Assembly: GCA_963920575.1 (NCBI GenBank)
Contig: OY986969.1
Span: 2,242,001 to 2,306,000, forward strand
DNA length: 64,000 bases
Direction: 5' to 3'
DNA from: Narthecium ossifragum
Lineage: Eukaryota > Streptophyta > Magnoliopsida > Dioscoreales > Nartheciaceae
Shown: piece by piece, positions 1 through 11,944 of the stretch
How positions within the stretch are numbered: the first letter of the stretch is position 1
How the letters are laid out: every line of letters begins with the position of its first letter
Translations under genes and position numbers: made by a program
The notes under the pieces: generated by a model
Database searches by the model: none
What the model saw: only the letters and a program-made list of their open reading frames with translations
What the model was told of the DNA's origin: nothing

Positions 1-587
1 ATTAGGGTTCCAGCCGACGCCGTCGCCGTCGCCTTTTGTGGGGGGGCAGTTGGCGACCCAGATGGCACCCGTCGCCCCCCTCTCAATCTCCCTTGCCGAT
101 CGCGACCTCCAGGTTCCCATAAGCCAGTAGATTTTTTAAAGATCTCGTGGAAACCGGAGATGGGTATTGCTTATCTTGGAAATTTTCTTTAATCTTTAGT
201 CTATCGTAGACGCGTACAGAGAGGATCCAAGAAATCCCAAGTACTCATTCAGGGTGTGGTTTGCTTAAGAATTCGAATCTGGTTCTTTTTCGTGCCCCTT
301 TCTAGGGGTTTTCAAGTGATTCGATTGTTGGGGTTTTTGCAGCATTTGTTGTTCAGCGTGACGGATCCGGCGGCGAGGGTGAAACCGGTTGGCGCCTCAG
401 ATATGAGTTCTTGATCTGGAAGTGAGGGATGGGTTTGTTTGGGATTTGCTATTGATGGGAGTTGTTAAGATTTTGTGGGAGTTGATCTTGGAGTGTAGAT
501 TTTGCTTGACAGATCATGTGGGCAGAGGCTATGAGTAAGCTGGAAGGGATGAGAAGTGCGGACCGGGAGAGGCTGTGGCCGCAGCTT
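1..587 (+). pseudogene. Truncated duplicate of NUP54 exons 1-4
   Basis: This segment is a near-identical direct copy of 17911-18497 in the intact NUP54 gene further along the window. It covers the 3' part of exon 1 (1-112), exon 2 (200-253), exon 3 (343-402) and the first two thirds of exon 4 (513-587), with all introns between them. It is therefore a genomic duplication and not a retrocopy. Scattered substitutions are visible, for example P-G-N to P-R-N in exon 2 and G to R in exon 4. The copy stops abruptly after the exon 4 codons for W-P-Q-L, where a run of T begins and unrelated F-box-like sequence follows. The left end is cut by the window edge, so the duplication may extend further. Very confident about the duplication; whether it is transcribed is unknown. 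Confidence 0.93.
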
Positions 588-593
588 TTTTTT

Positions 594-1802
594 TTTCATC
601 ATAAATCTATGCAATTGACTCCAAGAGGTATATTTTCCCCGAGTTCTGGTTTGCCAGATATGATTGGTTTTGCTCAATTAGTGCTTTTAAGTTTTGAAGT
701 CAGTTGTGCGGCATGCGTTGACCCTGAAGCTAACAATCGACCAGTGAAGCATTGATTCCGGATCTAGCAGACCACTGCGCTGTGTTGATTCCATCCCTAG
801 AATCCACTTTCTTCTTTTGCCAATTTATCCAGTAGCTTCCAGGGTCTGCATGGTTTTTCACCTTTTCCTTGGCATATCCATCATAGTTCTCTCTGCCAAA
901 CTATTCATTGAATATAGTCTAATCTTTGATCCTCATGGTATATGTTGTTAGCCCCTGCTTCTTTTGTTTCTTGTTTTTTATTTTATCGATGGTTGTCATT
1001 GCATAGGGCCAAATCTCATTAGAAGTTGCTTTCATGTCCGAGTTTCTCTTGCCAGAAAGATCTGTTCCAAGTTATAATTTTAAACTCTGCTTACCGAATA
1101 GATAAAAAACTAGTTGGTAAAGATCAATTTCATGTCTCACTCACGAGCTGACACCTTTAGCTTTTCATTTGCAGATGGAGTGCACTAGCTAAGATGAACG
1201 TTGCTCGCTATGATTTTGCCTGCACAGAAGTGGGTGGTGCAATATATGTTGTGGGTGGCTTTGGATCCAATGGAGATAGCTTATCAAGTGCTGAGGTTTA
1301 TGACCCAGTAAAAAATAAGTGGGTTCTAATTGAGAGCCTTCGTCGCCCTAGGTGGGGCTGTTTTGGCTGCAGCTTCGAGGGCAAGCTTTACATCATGGGA
1401 GGTCGATCGACCTTTAGTATTGGCAATTCAAGGTTTGTGGATGTGTACGAGCCAGAGTGTCAGTCTTGGAATGAGATAAAAAATGGGTGTGTTATGGTCA
1501 CTTCACATGATGTGCTTAGCAATAAGTTATTCTGTATGGAGTGGAAAAACCAGAGAAAGCTTGTGATCCTCAATTCAGAGGATCATTCGTGGCAGAATGT
1601 TGCGGTGCCACTGACTGGCAGCTCGGCCATTGGCTTTTGCTTTGGAATACTCGATGGCAAGCTCTTGCTTTTCTCTCTAGAGGAGGATGCTGGTTACCAG
1701 ACACTGCTGTTTGATCCAGAGGCTCCTGCAGGCTCCGAGTGGAAGACCTCATCAGTTAAGCCCTCTGGTTCATGCTTGTGCAGTGTGACAATTAAAGCCT
1801 GA
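594..1802 (+). pseudogene. F-box/kelch-repeat protein gene, 5' part decayed (At1g67480-like)
   Basis: The exon 1175-1802 encodes the C-terminal kelch region of an F-box/kelch protein of the At1g67480 type. It reads W-S-A-L-A-K-M-N-V-A-R-Y-D-F-A-C, then kelch blades with G-G, Y-D-P and R-R-P-R-W-G motifs, and ends in S-V-T-I-K-A. A good acceptor (gcag at 1171-1174) precedes it. Family members have an N-terminal F-box and a further kelch repeat, and act as substrate receptors of SCF ubiquitin ligases. Here only a short frameshifted trace of the F-box entry remains at about 700-820 (V-D-P-E-A-N-N-R, then L-I-P-D-L-A-D-H-C in another frame). The remaining F-box and first kelch part were not found before 1175. 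A 202-codon open frame from ATG 1194 survives. Probably a pseudogene, or an exon of a chimeric transcript with the NUP54 fragment upstream. Confidence 0.8.
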
Positions 1803-3197
1803 AGGTCATTTCTGGCTGTTCTGATACTTCTACTGAGGGTAAAATGTGTGGTCTTGTTCTGTTTCTCCCTGAACTTGAATCCTATGTTGAATTGTAGTTG
1901 GTCTTTGTTGTGTTCTTCAAATGTGATGTATATGTTCTTCACTTCCATAAATCCCAGTAGCAAGCATTTTTAAGCTGGTTTGCTCTAATCTTGTTGTACT
2001 TGTTCTCTGTTTATTTGGATGCTTGTTATATCTAATTCTGAAATGCATAATCCTATCTGGGTGATATGCGGATTGTCAATACTTGGATCTTCCATCTGTG
2101 GATGAATCATCTTGTCTTCTTTTTTTCTGCATTTTTAGATGGTCAGCCTGCAATTTCCATGTCTTTATCTTTATTAGCTGCAAACGTAATTGTTCGTGAC
2201 TGCCAACTTTGTCCTAATTTAGTATGCTAATCCAGGCTAAACTCTACTGTGAGGTATTGAAATCTTGTAGATCAAAGGGGGACGTTCTTTTCCTAGAATC
2301 TTGGGATATAGCAGTGATGAGATAGTATTCTAGGCTCACCTAGAGCTTGATCCGACATGGCAGCATGTGAGTAAATGGCATGGAGGGATGGGCCATTGGC
2401 CCACCGAGGGGACAGCTCCAAGATTTTTTTTTTTGTTCGATTATATGAGCCCGCAGGCTAACATTGCAAAGCTGTTCACAGTTGCAAAAATCTTGATTGC
2501 TATGACTCTATGCAGACATAACAACATGTGTTCCACAGTGGTAAATGTGAAAGGTGTAGAATAATGTGTCCCTTGAGGAGTCAAAGGGTCATTTAATCAT
2601 CCACCCTACACCTGTTCCCACGTGGTAGCTAGTTTATTGATTTATCCATGTATGTAGACATCTATATAGAGCTTAAGTTCCAATCATGAGAGTAGTTACA
2701 GTGACTAAATGCACTTTTTTTTTAGTTTTGGGCCAACACATCCTTCTTTTTCTAATTTTTGCATTCAAATGAGACATCAATTGCAATCATCTGAAAGCTG
2801 AGACTAAGTCGACACATTTGTTTACATGAATCAATCTGAGAAGATATACTTCCAAAGATGAGGCCTCCAACAACTTGCCATTAAAAATTCTAGATCTTCT
2901 TAGAGCTCTTCCAAAATACTATTTACACAATCAAACATCCTTTGAAATGTTCTCTTGTGTCCTTTGATACCCTCCATGAGCTCTTCATCAACCTGTGAAT
3001 CAAAACTATTTTAGTGCTGCTATAAGATGAGCCCACTTCACATGGCTTTCTCAACTCCTGATCCATTAAAACGTGAAGGGTTTTGCCATAAATATTAGAT
3101 GGCTTGGGTCACGTGGATTCTGCATCTGTTCATCCTGGAGTCACTGCTATAACAAGAAGACGGGACTGGAAATCAGAGAAGCAAAAAGTTGAGGCTA
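1803..3197. other. Intergenic: kelch 3' flank and CLC upstream region
   Basis: AT-rich sequence without a recognisable gene. It should hold the 3' untranslated region of the kelch relic and the promoter and 5' leader of the CLC gene. Short homopolymer runs are present (T run near 2423, T run near 2716). No transposon ends were recognised. Confidence 0.5.
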
Positions 3198-6100
3198 ATG
3201 GAAGAGGATTCAATGCCAATCATATGCCATGCAGAAGTGGATGGAGGAGGAGGAGGAGGAGGAGCAGGAGGAGCAGCAGCAGCAGAAGAAGAGCCACTTC
3301 TCAAGAAAAGCCCAACACTCACTTCCATTCCTATGGCTATGATTGGAGCCAAGGTTTCCCATATAGAGAGCTTAGACTATGAGTATGTAACCATGTATGC
3401 AATTTTTATGTGAATTCTGAAACAGAGATGTCTGGCATAACCTTGTTGCCTTTGTTGTTTGCATTGCAGGATCATTGAGAGCGATCTGTTCAAGCATGAC
3501 TGGAGGAGTAGATCCAGTGTTCAGGTTGTGCAGTATGTGTTCCTCAAGTGGATGCTTGCGTTCCTTGTCGGGCTTTCCACCGGCGTCGTGGCCTCTCTCA
3601 TAAACATCGCGATCGAGAACATAGTTGGCATGAAGATGCTTGCTGTGATTAGGCTTGTCAGGAGCGAAAGTTGAGTTTTTTCCACAAGCTGAGATGCAAT
3701 TTTGTTGCTGTGGTGATTCTGAATTATGATATGGATGAGTTGCTGCCTTTGCAGGTACATAATTGGGTTCTTGTACTTCACTGGGGCCAACCTTGCTCTG
3801 ACAACTGTTGCAGCAGGTCTATGCGTGAGATTTGCTCCGACTGCGGCAGGACCAGGAATTCCGGAGATCAAAGCATACCTTAATGGCATTGACACTCCAA
3901 ATATGTACGGGGCATCCACATTGATTGTCAAGGTGGGGTTGATCATACATTTCTTTGCTGAATTTTGTGTTACCTAAAACAATAAGTTTCTCGACTTGGT
4001 GATTTTAACTTGTTTAATTTCAAGGTCAGTAGATTATGTCTTGCTTTGCTGAAATTTTTGGTCTCAGAATGAAGAATTCTTGGCATTTGATGACCTGAAA
4101 AAAAAGGAAAAGTTCTGCTTCTAATAGTTTATTAGTAATATAATAGTACCAATATTACTGTGATCTCTTTGATTTCAATCGTTCCAAATCCGTTTATAGA
4201 TGTAGATAGCATATTAACATATAATTAGCTGAAGTTTGGAAGATGAACAATTCACAGTGCCAGTTTGAATCTCAGGAAAAATTTTCTCAAAGTGGCTGAA
4301 GCCTTGTATATTACAGTTGTACTGGAAAAAGTTCTCAAAGGCTCATCATTTAGCGCATGATATGATTATCCTGGTAATCATGAATCAAATCAAACGAATG
4401 GAACTCCAATTCATGGCAATCTGTTCTTTCTTCATCCTTTTTGTGCAGATCATTGGAAGCATTGCTGCTGTATCTGCAGGACTGGATCTTGGAAAAGAAG
4501 GGCCACTGGTGCACATAGGTGCTTGCCTTGCATCCTTGCTTGCACAAGGTGGAACTGATAAGCATCGCCTTAATTGGAGATGGTATCGGTATATCAGGAA
4601 TGACAGGGACCGCAGGGATCTCATGACATGCGGAGCATCATCCGGTGTTTGTGCCGCCTTCCGATCACCGGTTGGTGGTGTTTTGTTTTCCCTGGAAGAA
4701 ATAGCATCATGGTGGAGGAATTCTCTTCTGTGGAGGACATTCTTCAGTACTGCAGTCGTCTTGGTAGTGCTACGGGGATTCATTGAGATATGCAATTCTG
4801 GACAATGTGGTCTGTTTGGAAAAGGAGGATTGGTCCTATACGATGTCAGTAACGTAACAGTTAGATATGATGCAAGGGACCTTCTTCCAGTTGCTGCTGT
4901 TGGCATCATAGGTGGAGTTATGGGGAGTTTATACAATTATCTGCTGCACAAGGTTCTCCGGCTCTACAGTCTCATCAATGAGTAAGCTGAGATTCTTCAC
5001 CTTCTGCTCTGACCATCAATCTTCTGCAGCCTTCAGCATACTCTTTTTAGCTTGCAGAAATAATGTTCTCATAGCCCATATGTAACCCAATGGCTGAAAT
5101 ATGGTGGGAAAAGATTGATAGACACCCTGCAAGAGCTGAACTTACTAGAAAAATGAACTCTTCAACTTCCATCTAAACCAAAAGCACTTTCTAGATCGAA
5201 AAGTATCTGTAAATGCACATTCTTCTTTGAATTAAGCATTCCATATACATCTGTTTGACAGTTAGATACAGTGAAAGTTTCTATCGACAACCTTGTTATA
5301 AACTTCAAGCAATTCATTCAATAGGAAATCTCCTTCTTGTGATGGAACATCAGGGTTAATTCATATACCTGAAAAGATGCATTTAGCAGTTTCTTGTATC
5401 AAGTTGAAATCATCTGCACTAAACTATGGCACTGCAAAATGTCTTAGATCATTGTTGTTCTTGATCAATGTTCCCAAATTGTTCTTGGTTTGTTGTAATA
5501 TAATTCGTTGGATAACTGATTTCGGATGATTACCTCACATCTTGCAGGAAAGGTCAAATACCGAAGCTTCTCCTCAGCCTCGGCGTCTGCATCTTTACCT
5601 CTGTCTGCCTATACACTATTCCATTCCTTGCCCCTTGCACACCTTGTGATCCGTCCTTCGGTGACAATTGTCCAAGCATTGGGGGATCTGGCAACTTCAA
5701 GCAATTCAACTGCCCGGATAAGCACTACAACGATCTCGCCACTCTCCTCCACGCCACCAACGATGATGCTGTCCGGAACTTATTCTCAACCTCCACCCCT
5801 ACCGAATTCCGTCTAAATTCTCTCCTCATCTTCTTTGCAGTCTACTCTGTCTTAGGCCTCTTCACCTTTGGCATTGCTGTGCCATCTGGGCTTTTCCTCC
5901 CTATCATCTGCATGGGCTCAGCTTACGGCCGCATCATAGGCCTTGCCATGGGATCCTACACTCAAATTGATCAAGGTCTATATGGTGTACTAGGTGCCGC
6001 CGCTCTGATGGCTGGCTCTATGAGGATGACTGTCTCAGTCTGTGTCATCTTCTTGGAGCTCACCAACAACCTCGACCTCCTTCCCACTACAATGCTCGTG

Positions 6101-7203
6101 CTGCTCCTTGCAAAGACGGTTGGCGATTACATCAACCCAAGCATCTACGAGATCATACTCGGCATGAAAGGATTGCCATTCATCGATGCTGCTACAGAGC
6201 CATGGATGGGGGATCTCACTGTAGGAGAGCTTGCAGCTGCCAAGCCTAGTGTCGTCTGTCTTCAAGGCATCGAAACAGTGGCCAGAGTTGTTGAGGTTCT
6301 GAAATCAACTACCCACAACGGCTTTCCGGTCGTTGACCAAGGTACGCCACTGGCATCTGGAATGCCTGCTTGCCCAACAGACCTCCATGGTATAGTCCTG
6401 AGATCGCACCTCATCGCCATTCTGAGAAAGAAGTGGTTCCTCAGAGAGAGAAGGATGACTGAAGAGAAGGAAGTGAGAGAAAAATTCACATCATCTGATC
6501 TAGCAGAGAAGGGAAGCGAAGTTGAGGAGGTGGTGCTTACACATGATGAGATGCAGATGTACATCGATTTGCACCATTTTACTAACAAAACACCATACAC
6601 AGTGGTGGAGAGCATGTCTGCAGGCAAGGCCGTCGCACTCTTCCGCAAAGTTGCTCTCCGGCATCTGCTCATCCTTCCTAATTACCACGGCCCCGGGGTG
6701 AGTTTGTGTTCCTCCTCGCATCATTCTTGCCTACATATCTTGCTCTAATGTTAAACAATTAAACCTTTCTGCTCAAAGAGAAAGACAGAGCATTAAATGA
6801 GGATGTAAGTGAAACTTGGAGTGATTTTCTGGATGCTGTTCATGTCTGAAGAATCATTGTGTGCAGGTATTTCTTGGTGTAATGTACGTAGTTATTGTAC
6901 TTGTTTCATGCATTAATCGCTTTGTTGTATGTCACATGATGATGCATGATCTGCATAGACAGACGCAAACTTTCTTCATTTTTTTCCCAAATTCAAAATC
7001 AGAAGAGAAAGCTTTGAAGCGAAACTCTATATATATTATATAACCTTTTGAAAATGCTAATTGTAATGCTTTTTTCTTTCCGGCAGATACCACCGGTTGT
7101 GGGGATCTTAACAAGGCAGGATCTGAGAGCTCACAACATTCTGAATGCCTTCCCTCAAGTTGCAGATCGAAGAGGAGAGAAGGCAAGAAACGCGAAATCC
7201 TGA
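3198..7203 (+). CDS. CLC-a-like: Vacuolar CLC-a/b-type nitrate (chloride)/proton exchanger
   Basis: Six coding exons: 3198-3382, 3470-3670, 3755-3932, 4449-4981, 5548-6697 and 7087-7203, giving 787 residues, close to the about 775 of Arabidopsis CLC-a. The N-terminus has an acidic di-leucine stretch (E-E-E-P-L-L) and a glycine-rich run from GGA repeats, followed by I-E-S-L-D-Y-E. The membrane domain carries A-A-G-P-G-I-P-E. Proline in this selectivity filter marks nitrate-preferring plant CLCs, whereas chloride types have serine. The gating glutamate lies in G-K-E-G-P-L-V-H and the proton glutamate in S-L-E-E-I-A-S-W-W. Two C-terminal CBS domains follow, ending with G-I-L-T-R-Q-D-L-R-A. Known role: loading nitrate into the vacuole in exchange for protons. 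ATG 3198 is chosen because it opens the family-like acidic N-terminus. Oddity: the exon 2 donor at 3671 reads TTGAGT instead of GTGAGT, yet the protein frame requires this junction. Confidence 0.93.
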
Positions 7204-7770
7204 TTGCCTTGCAGAAAGATTTTGGTTTTTCAGAAAAATTAAGCATCTGTTGTATGCGTACTAATCATTCTTTTGTTCATCCCTGGAGTGATAGAAGAAT
7301 ATGATTTGTAAAGTTCCATTTAAGTAGTGCTCTTCCTAGAATGAGTTAAACTTCTTTGTATTACCAGTTCTTCTGTGAGCTTGCCTGCAGACATACATAC
7401 TGCTATAATTTATGTTATTGATTTCTTATTTATTTGTGTTGCATTATGTTAATCTAATGCTGGACGTCCTTTGCAGCATTAATTACATAAAATTGTTTTA
7501 TTAATATACCATTATATTTTTTCTTGATATAATCGTATGTTATCAGGGTTCTATAATATAAGGTTTCTTAGATCATGTATCTTTTATGATGATAAGCCAA
7601 TTTTTAAAGTAGTTTTATCACACAAAAAAGAAAAAAACCAACTGGAATTACGACTTTCTGGCTTTTAACTAAAAAAAATTATTATACAAAACAAAAAGAT
7701 ATAAAATTGGATTTTAAAAATTTGGAATCTTTATTTCTCATTCGAGTTTCTATAAAATCAGAAAGCTTTT
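7204..7770. other. CLC 3' flank, AT-rich, no gene seen
   Basis: AT-rich sequence downstream of the CLC stop codon. It should contain the CLC 3' untranslated region. No open reading frame with family resemblance and no transposon ends were found before the LINE-like remnant begins. Confidence 0.5.
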
Positions 7771-8377
7771 AAAGGGAGCCATCTGCAAAAGCTCTGGTGG
7801 GGTATGGTTTATTGATGTTGTGAAAGGAAAGGAACGATGTCATCTGGAGAGGTGTGGGTGTCTCCAGTCTCTTGTGTGACGAGTATGCAGACTGGCCGGG
7901 GAGTTCTTGCGTGGGAAGGGTTGGTCTCACGATCCTGGATATGTACAACATCGAAGAGGAGATCATGGTTGTGCAGTGATCCAAACTGATGGATCCTGAT
8001 TGCCTAAAAGTATTGAAGCCGATATTGGAGTTGTCTGTTGGAGTGGAGGGTGGACATCGGATTGGACATTCATACAGAGAGATCTAGCCAGATGCAGTGA
8101 CGAGACAGAGCTATTAGCGATTTGGGGGGGCTGGAACTAGCAGTGGCGAAAGGCATCAACAAGGTGTTGGTTGAATCGGACTCGAGAAATGCGGTCAACT
8201 TCCTTAACGGCAGAGAGGTATGGGCTGTAGAACTACAACTGATTCTTAGGATAATATGGAGTTTAAGTGCGAGTCTAGGGGTGTTATTTTTGTGCATATT
8301 CCCTGTGCCTCCGATGATGTTGCGGATGATCTTGCCGGCCGGACTCAGATGGGGGCTGCTGGGGAGGTTTTTGCATG
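7771..8377 (+). pseudogene. LINE-like retrotransposon remnant, RNase H region (left part)
   Basis: Translation near 8100-8220 gives E-T-E-L-L-A-I, then G-L-E-L-A-V-A-K-G and V-L-V-E-S-D-S-R-N-A-V, typical of the RNase H-like domain at the end of plant L1-type polyproteins. In another frame, H-I-P-C-A-S-D-D-V-A-D-D-L-A at about 8290-8340 matches the domain's end (R-E-A-N-x-x-A-D-x-L-A), so a frameshift lies between them. The sequence is interrupted at 8378 by the MULE. It resumes at 17380 with a tail that ends in an A-rich run near 17448-17461. The 5' limit is uncertain: a weak agaaagc repeat occurs near both outer ends. This is a dead fragment. Confidence 0.6.
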
Positions 8378-8752
8378 GGGTGCGTCTATCTACACCGACC
8401 AAATCACTAAGGACACCGCCCAAAAATCTTTTCTGATAATGCCGAAAATACCCTTCATACCAATGTCTTAAATACCCCTCTTTAATATCCAAATGTCTTT
8501 CTTCATCCTTTTTCTTCAGGTTTTTGCTAAGGACACCCCAGCCATGGATATCATCTCCTACATCCATCATCTCCTTATAACTCTCCATCATCTGCTTCCC
8601 TCTAAGCCCTAACGATCAATGTCTTCATCGCCTCCATCACCGCCTCCATTACCCTACATTGTCTTTCTCCCCAACCTCCCACTATCCATCTAATCCATGC
8701 GAAGGCGAAGCTCTGAGAAGACCTACGGGAGAAGGTGCTCGAACTAGAGAAG

Positions 8753-11700
8753 ATGCTATGGGACGCGGTAGTCGGAGAGAACGCCTATGGAGAAGAAGCA
8801 TCTGCAGAAGACGCCTCTCGGACAGCTCTGGTACTCGTTTTTCTTTTCCATCGGCATAGTTCGGTTTTTAAAAACCGAATTACTGTTTTTGTTTCGATTT
8901 TAATATATCAAACATGTACGATTTTTAAAAATCAAACTTGTGATCTATTCAAAGCAGTATTCGATTGTATGTCTGGTTTTTAAAAATCGAACTTATAAAA
9001 GTATGTTCGCTTTTTAAAAGTCGATTTATATTCGGGTTTAAAAACCCGAACCTGTGCCTAATGTTCGGTTTTTAAAAACCGAACCTGTGCCTAATGTTCG
9101 GTTTTAAAAAACCGAATCTGTGCCTAATGTTCGGTTTTAAAAAAATCGACAATTGTCAATTCACTAACATTCTTTGTTAATCCAGATATATGCTTCTACC
9201 GCCGATAGCAATGTTGGAACTGCTATAATACGAGATTTTACTGAGGCTTTCACGACTCCTATGGTATATTTGCTAACTTAAAATCATCATGTTATCTATG
9301 CAAGTACCCTGATTATTATGCTTTCTTGCTGCCTACCAGATCTTTAGCTCCCGGTCAACTCTTATCCAGTGGGCCCAAGAAGTCGGAAGGCAGAATGGGC
9401 TTGTAATTATGATCAAACACTCCCAGACGGGTGGAAATAAAAAGCCAAGGCTCATCTTGGCATGTGAGCGTAGTGGCGAATACAGAAACACATCAAAGTA
9501 CAGAGTGAATAAGCATGGGATAGATATTAAGAGCCGAAAAATTAAGAAGAGAGATACCAGTACAAAGAAATGTGGATGCCCATTCAGACTTCAGGGAGTG
9601 AAGCTCTCTACTGCCGACGAATGGATGTTGAGAGTGACATGTGGGGTGCACAATCATCCAAGTGCACGTAATTTGGAGGGGCATTCGTATGCTGGTAGGT
9701 TATCCTCCGAAGAGGAAATTATGATGGTTGATTTGTCAGGAAGTTTAGTGAAGCCAAGAGAGATATTGAATACTATAAAGCGGAGAAAATCCGCATAATG
9801 TCTCTACGATGAAGCACATATACAATGCACGGCAAAAACACAGAGTTGTTGAGAAAGCGGGGAGATCCGAGATGCAGTCTCTCTTGGCCCATCTGAATGA
9901 TAGTTGGTACGTGGAGTGGCATACAAGCGATGATTCTTCCTTTTGCGTCCAGAGCATATTCTGGGCACACCCTTCATCTGTGGAGTTGTTGCGTGCCTTT
10001 CCGGAGGTCCTCATCATGGATTGCACGTACAAAACAAACAAGTATCGACTCCCGCTTCTAGAGATAGTTGGAACTACATCAACGGGTCTCACATTTGCAT
10101 CGGCCTTTGCATATCTTCATTCTGAGTCGAAGTCTACCTTTGTTTGGGCACTAGATAAGCTGAAGAGCCTGATAGATGGGTGTATGCAGCCGCGCGTCAT
10201 TGTGACAGATAGAGACTTGGCATTGGTTGATGCTGTGCACCATGTCTTCCTGACTGCTAAACACATGCTATGCAGATGGCACATTAGCAATAACATCATG
10301 GTCAATTGCCGTAAGATGTTCGAATCATTGGATAAGTGGAATTCATTCATGTCTTGCTGGCAGCTGGTAGTAGAGTCCCCTACCGTGGAGAAATATATCG
10401 AGAATGTGCAGTTTATGGAGCGCATTTTCCTCGCATATCCAAATGCCATTGCATATCTCAAGAATTCATGGCTGAATGGGTACAACGAGTCATTCGTTGG
10501 TGCGTGAGTAGACAGCTACATGCATTTTGGGAACACAACTACAAACAAGGTTGAGAGTGCACATGCGAAGCTGAAAAAGCATCTTGGAGCATCTAATTGC
10601 AGCTTTGACACATCATGGGCCACGATACATGCGTTGCTTGAGCTCCAACGCACAAGCATCTTGGCTTCTTTTGAGAAAAGCAATCATATGGTGCAGCACA
10701 AACTCAAGCCAATGGTATTTAGAGAACTGCGGGGTTTCATGTCACATTATGCACTCGAAATGGTTCACACCGCGGCGATAAATGCAGAATCTGTAGGTCC
10801 GGACGAGACCGCTTGTGGCTGCCAACTGCGGCGTACCCATGGATTGCCATGCGCCCATGAAATTGCTGGATATAAACTAGAAGGCCGTGCTATTCCTCTA
10901 GAGTGCATACATCCCCATTGGCGGAAGCTTGACATGACGTGCACCCCCGTTAAGGTTGATCAAAAGCTCAAGCTCACAAGTGAGTATGATACTATCTCCC
11001 GCAAGTTCGATACCGTTGATAACCTTGGTAAGTTGCACATAATGAGAAAGCTCAAGGAGTTGGGTGCGCCGGAGTCTACCTATATCCTTGAGCCGGAAGT
11101 GAAAGTGAGCACACGTGGTAATCCAAGTGCAAAACAAAAGAAGGTTGAAGCCTCCACAAAGCGTGATCCATCCGCATTCGAGTACGTCTCATCACAAACT
11201 AAAAATGAAATTCAGATAGATGCTACTTCCGTACCTACATCAAAGGGCAAAGTAAAGAAAGAGAAGAAGGCTAAACAAAGAGTGGCCCGGTCTCAAACAC
11301 AAAAGGCTCCAAATGCAGTCTACGGATTGTATATAGGACATTTCCCGGCTGAGTTGGGTCCTTACATTGAGCATATCATTGATGTGAAGGCGGATGGGAA
11401 TTGTGGCTTTAGAGCAATTGCCGGTCTCATGAACCTAGGGGAGGATAATTGGGCCCAAGTGCGAAGGGACCTGCTTGGTGAGCTGCTAGCTCACTCCGAG
11501 TCCTATGTTGGCATGTATGCGGAGAGGGAAGGAAGTGTTACCGAGCTCAAAGCGAGACTGGCTTATTATTTGGACTACCCTCCGAAAGAATATTGGATGA
11601 CTATGCCCGACATGGGTTCTCTCATTGCCTCACGATATTCTGTAGTGCTTATTCACATCTCGATGCGCCAGTGTCTGACATTTTTGCTGCTCCGGAGTCC

Positions 11701-11944
11701 GCCGCTTCCAAAGCCCATGCGGACAGTCATTGCACTTGGTTACATGCCGGGCCACTTTGTCATGTTGCGTCTACGCCATGGATGTCCTATGCCACCTGTA
11801 GCCCGTACCTGGATTAGAGCTCATTCAGGACTTGCTGAGGGTTGGAGCGATTATCAGACCGAGATTGACCATTTCTTTCATATCGTGCCGTCAACAGTTG
11901 CGACAAGGGAGACGATTGATATCGGTAGTGACTCGGACATTTGA
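8753..11944 (+). pseudogene. MULE transposase fused to OTU-like cysteine protease domain, two lesions
   Basis: Predicted exons: 8753-8830, 9186-9263 and 9340-11944, all in matching phase. The order of domains is as follows. First is an N-terminal FAR1-like zinc region (C-E-R-S-G, C-G-C-P-F-R-L, then H-N-H-P). Next is the MULE catalytic core with acidic residues in I-M-D-C-T-Y-K-T-N, V-T-D-R-D-L-A-L and the N-E-S-F-V block. A SWIM zinc finger follows (C-G-C-Q then G-L-P-C-A-H-E), then a lysine-rich linker. The C-terminal domain, from about 11380, has the OTU protease signature A-D-G-N-C-G-F-R-A and a downstream G-H-F-V histidine. Two lesions break it: an extra A in the A-run near 9786 shifts the frame, and an in-frame TGA at 10505-10507 replaces an expected tryptophan codon. 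Otherwise the frame is intact for over 2 kb, so inactivation is recent. Confidence 0.85.
8858..9155 (+). repeat. Cluster of palindromes of the TTCGGTTTTTAAAAACCGAA type
   Basis: The first transposase intron holds about eight copies of a near-perfect palindrome. A perfect one is at 8860-8879; others lie near 8918, 8970, 9005, 9030, 9062, 9101 and 9131. Several are separated by the same spacer, ctgtgcctaatg. Variants such as TTCGATTTTTAAAAATCGAA also occur. Related copies lie in the transposase 3' flank (about 12254-12380) and in introns of the PMD gene (about 16450-16660 and 16905-16930). Confidence 0.85.

Noticed and set aside
3104..3382. Open frame starting at 3104 in the other frame over CLC exon 1
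   Set aside because: It is a different frame of the same GGA-rich exon; the 3198 frame matches the CLC family and splices in phase.
8858..9155. CRISPR-like repeat array
   Set aside because: These are palindromes with variable spacing inside an intron of a plant transposon; spacers are repeated, not unique, and no cas genes occur.
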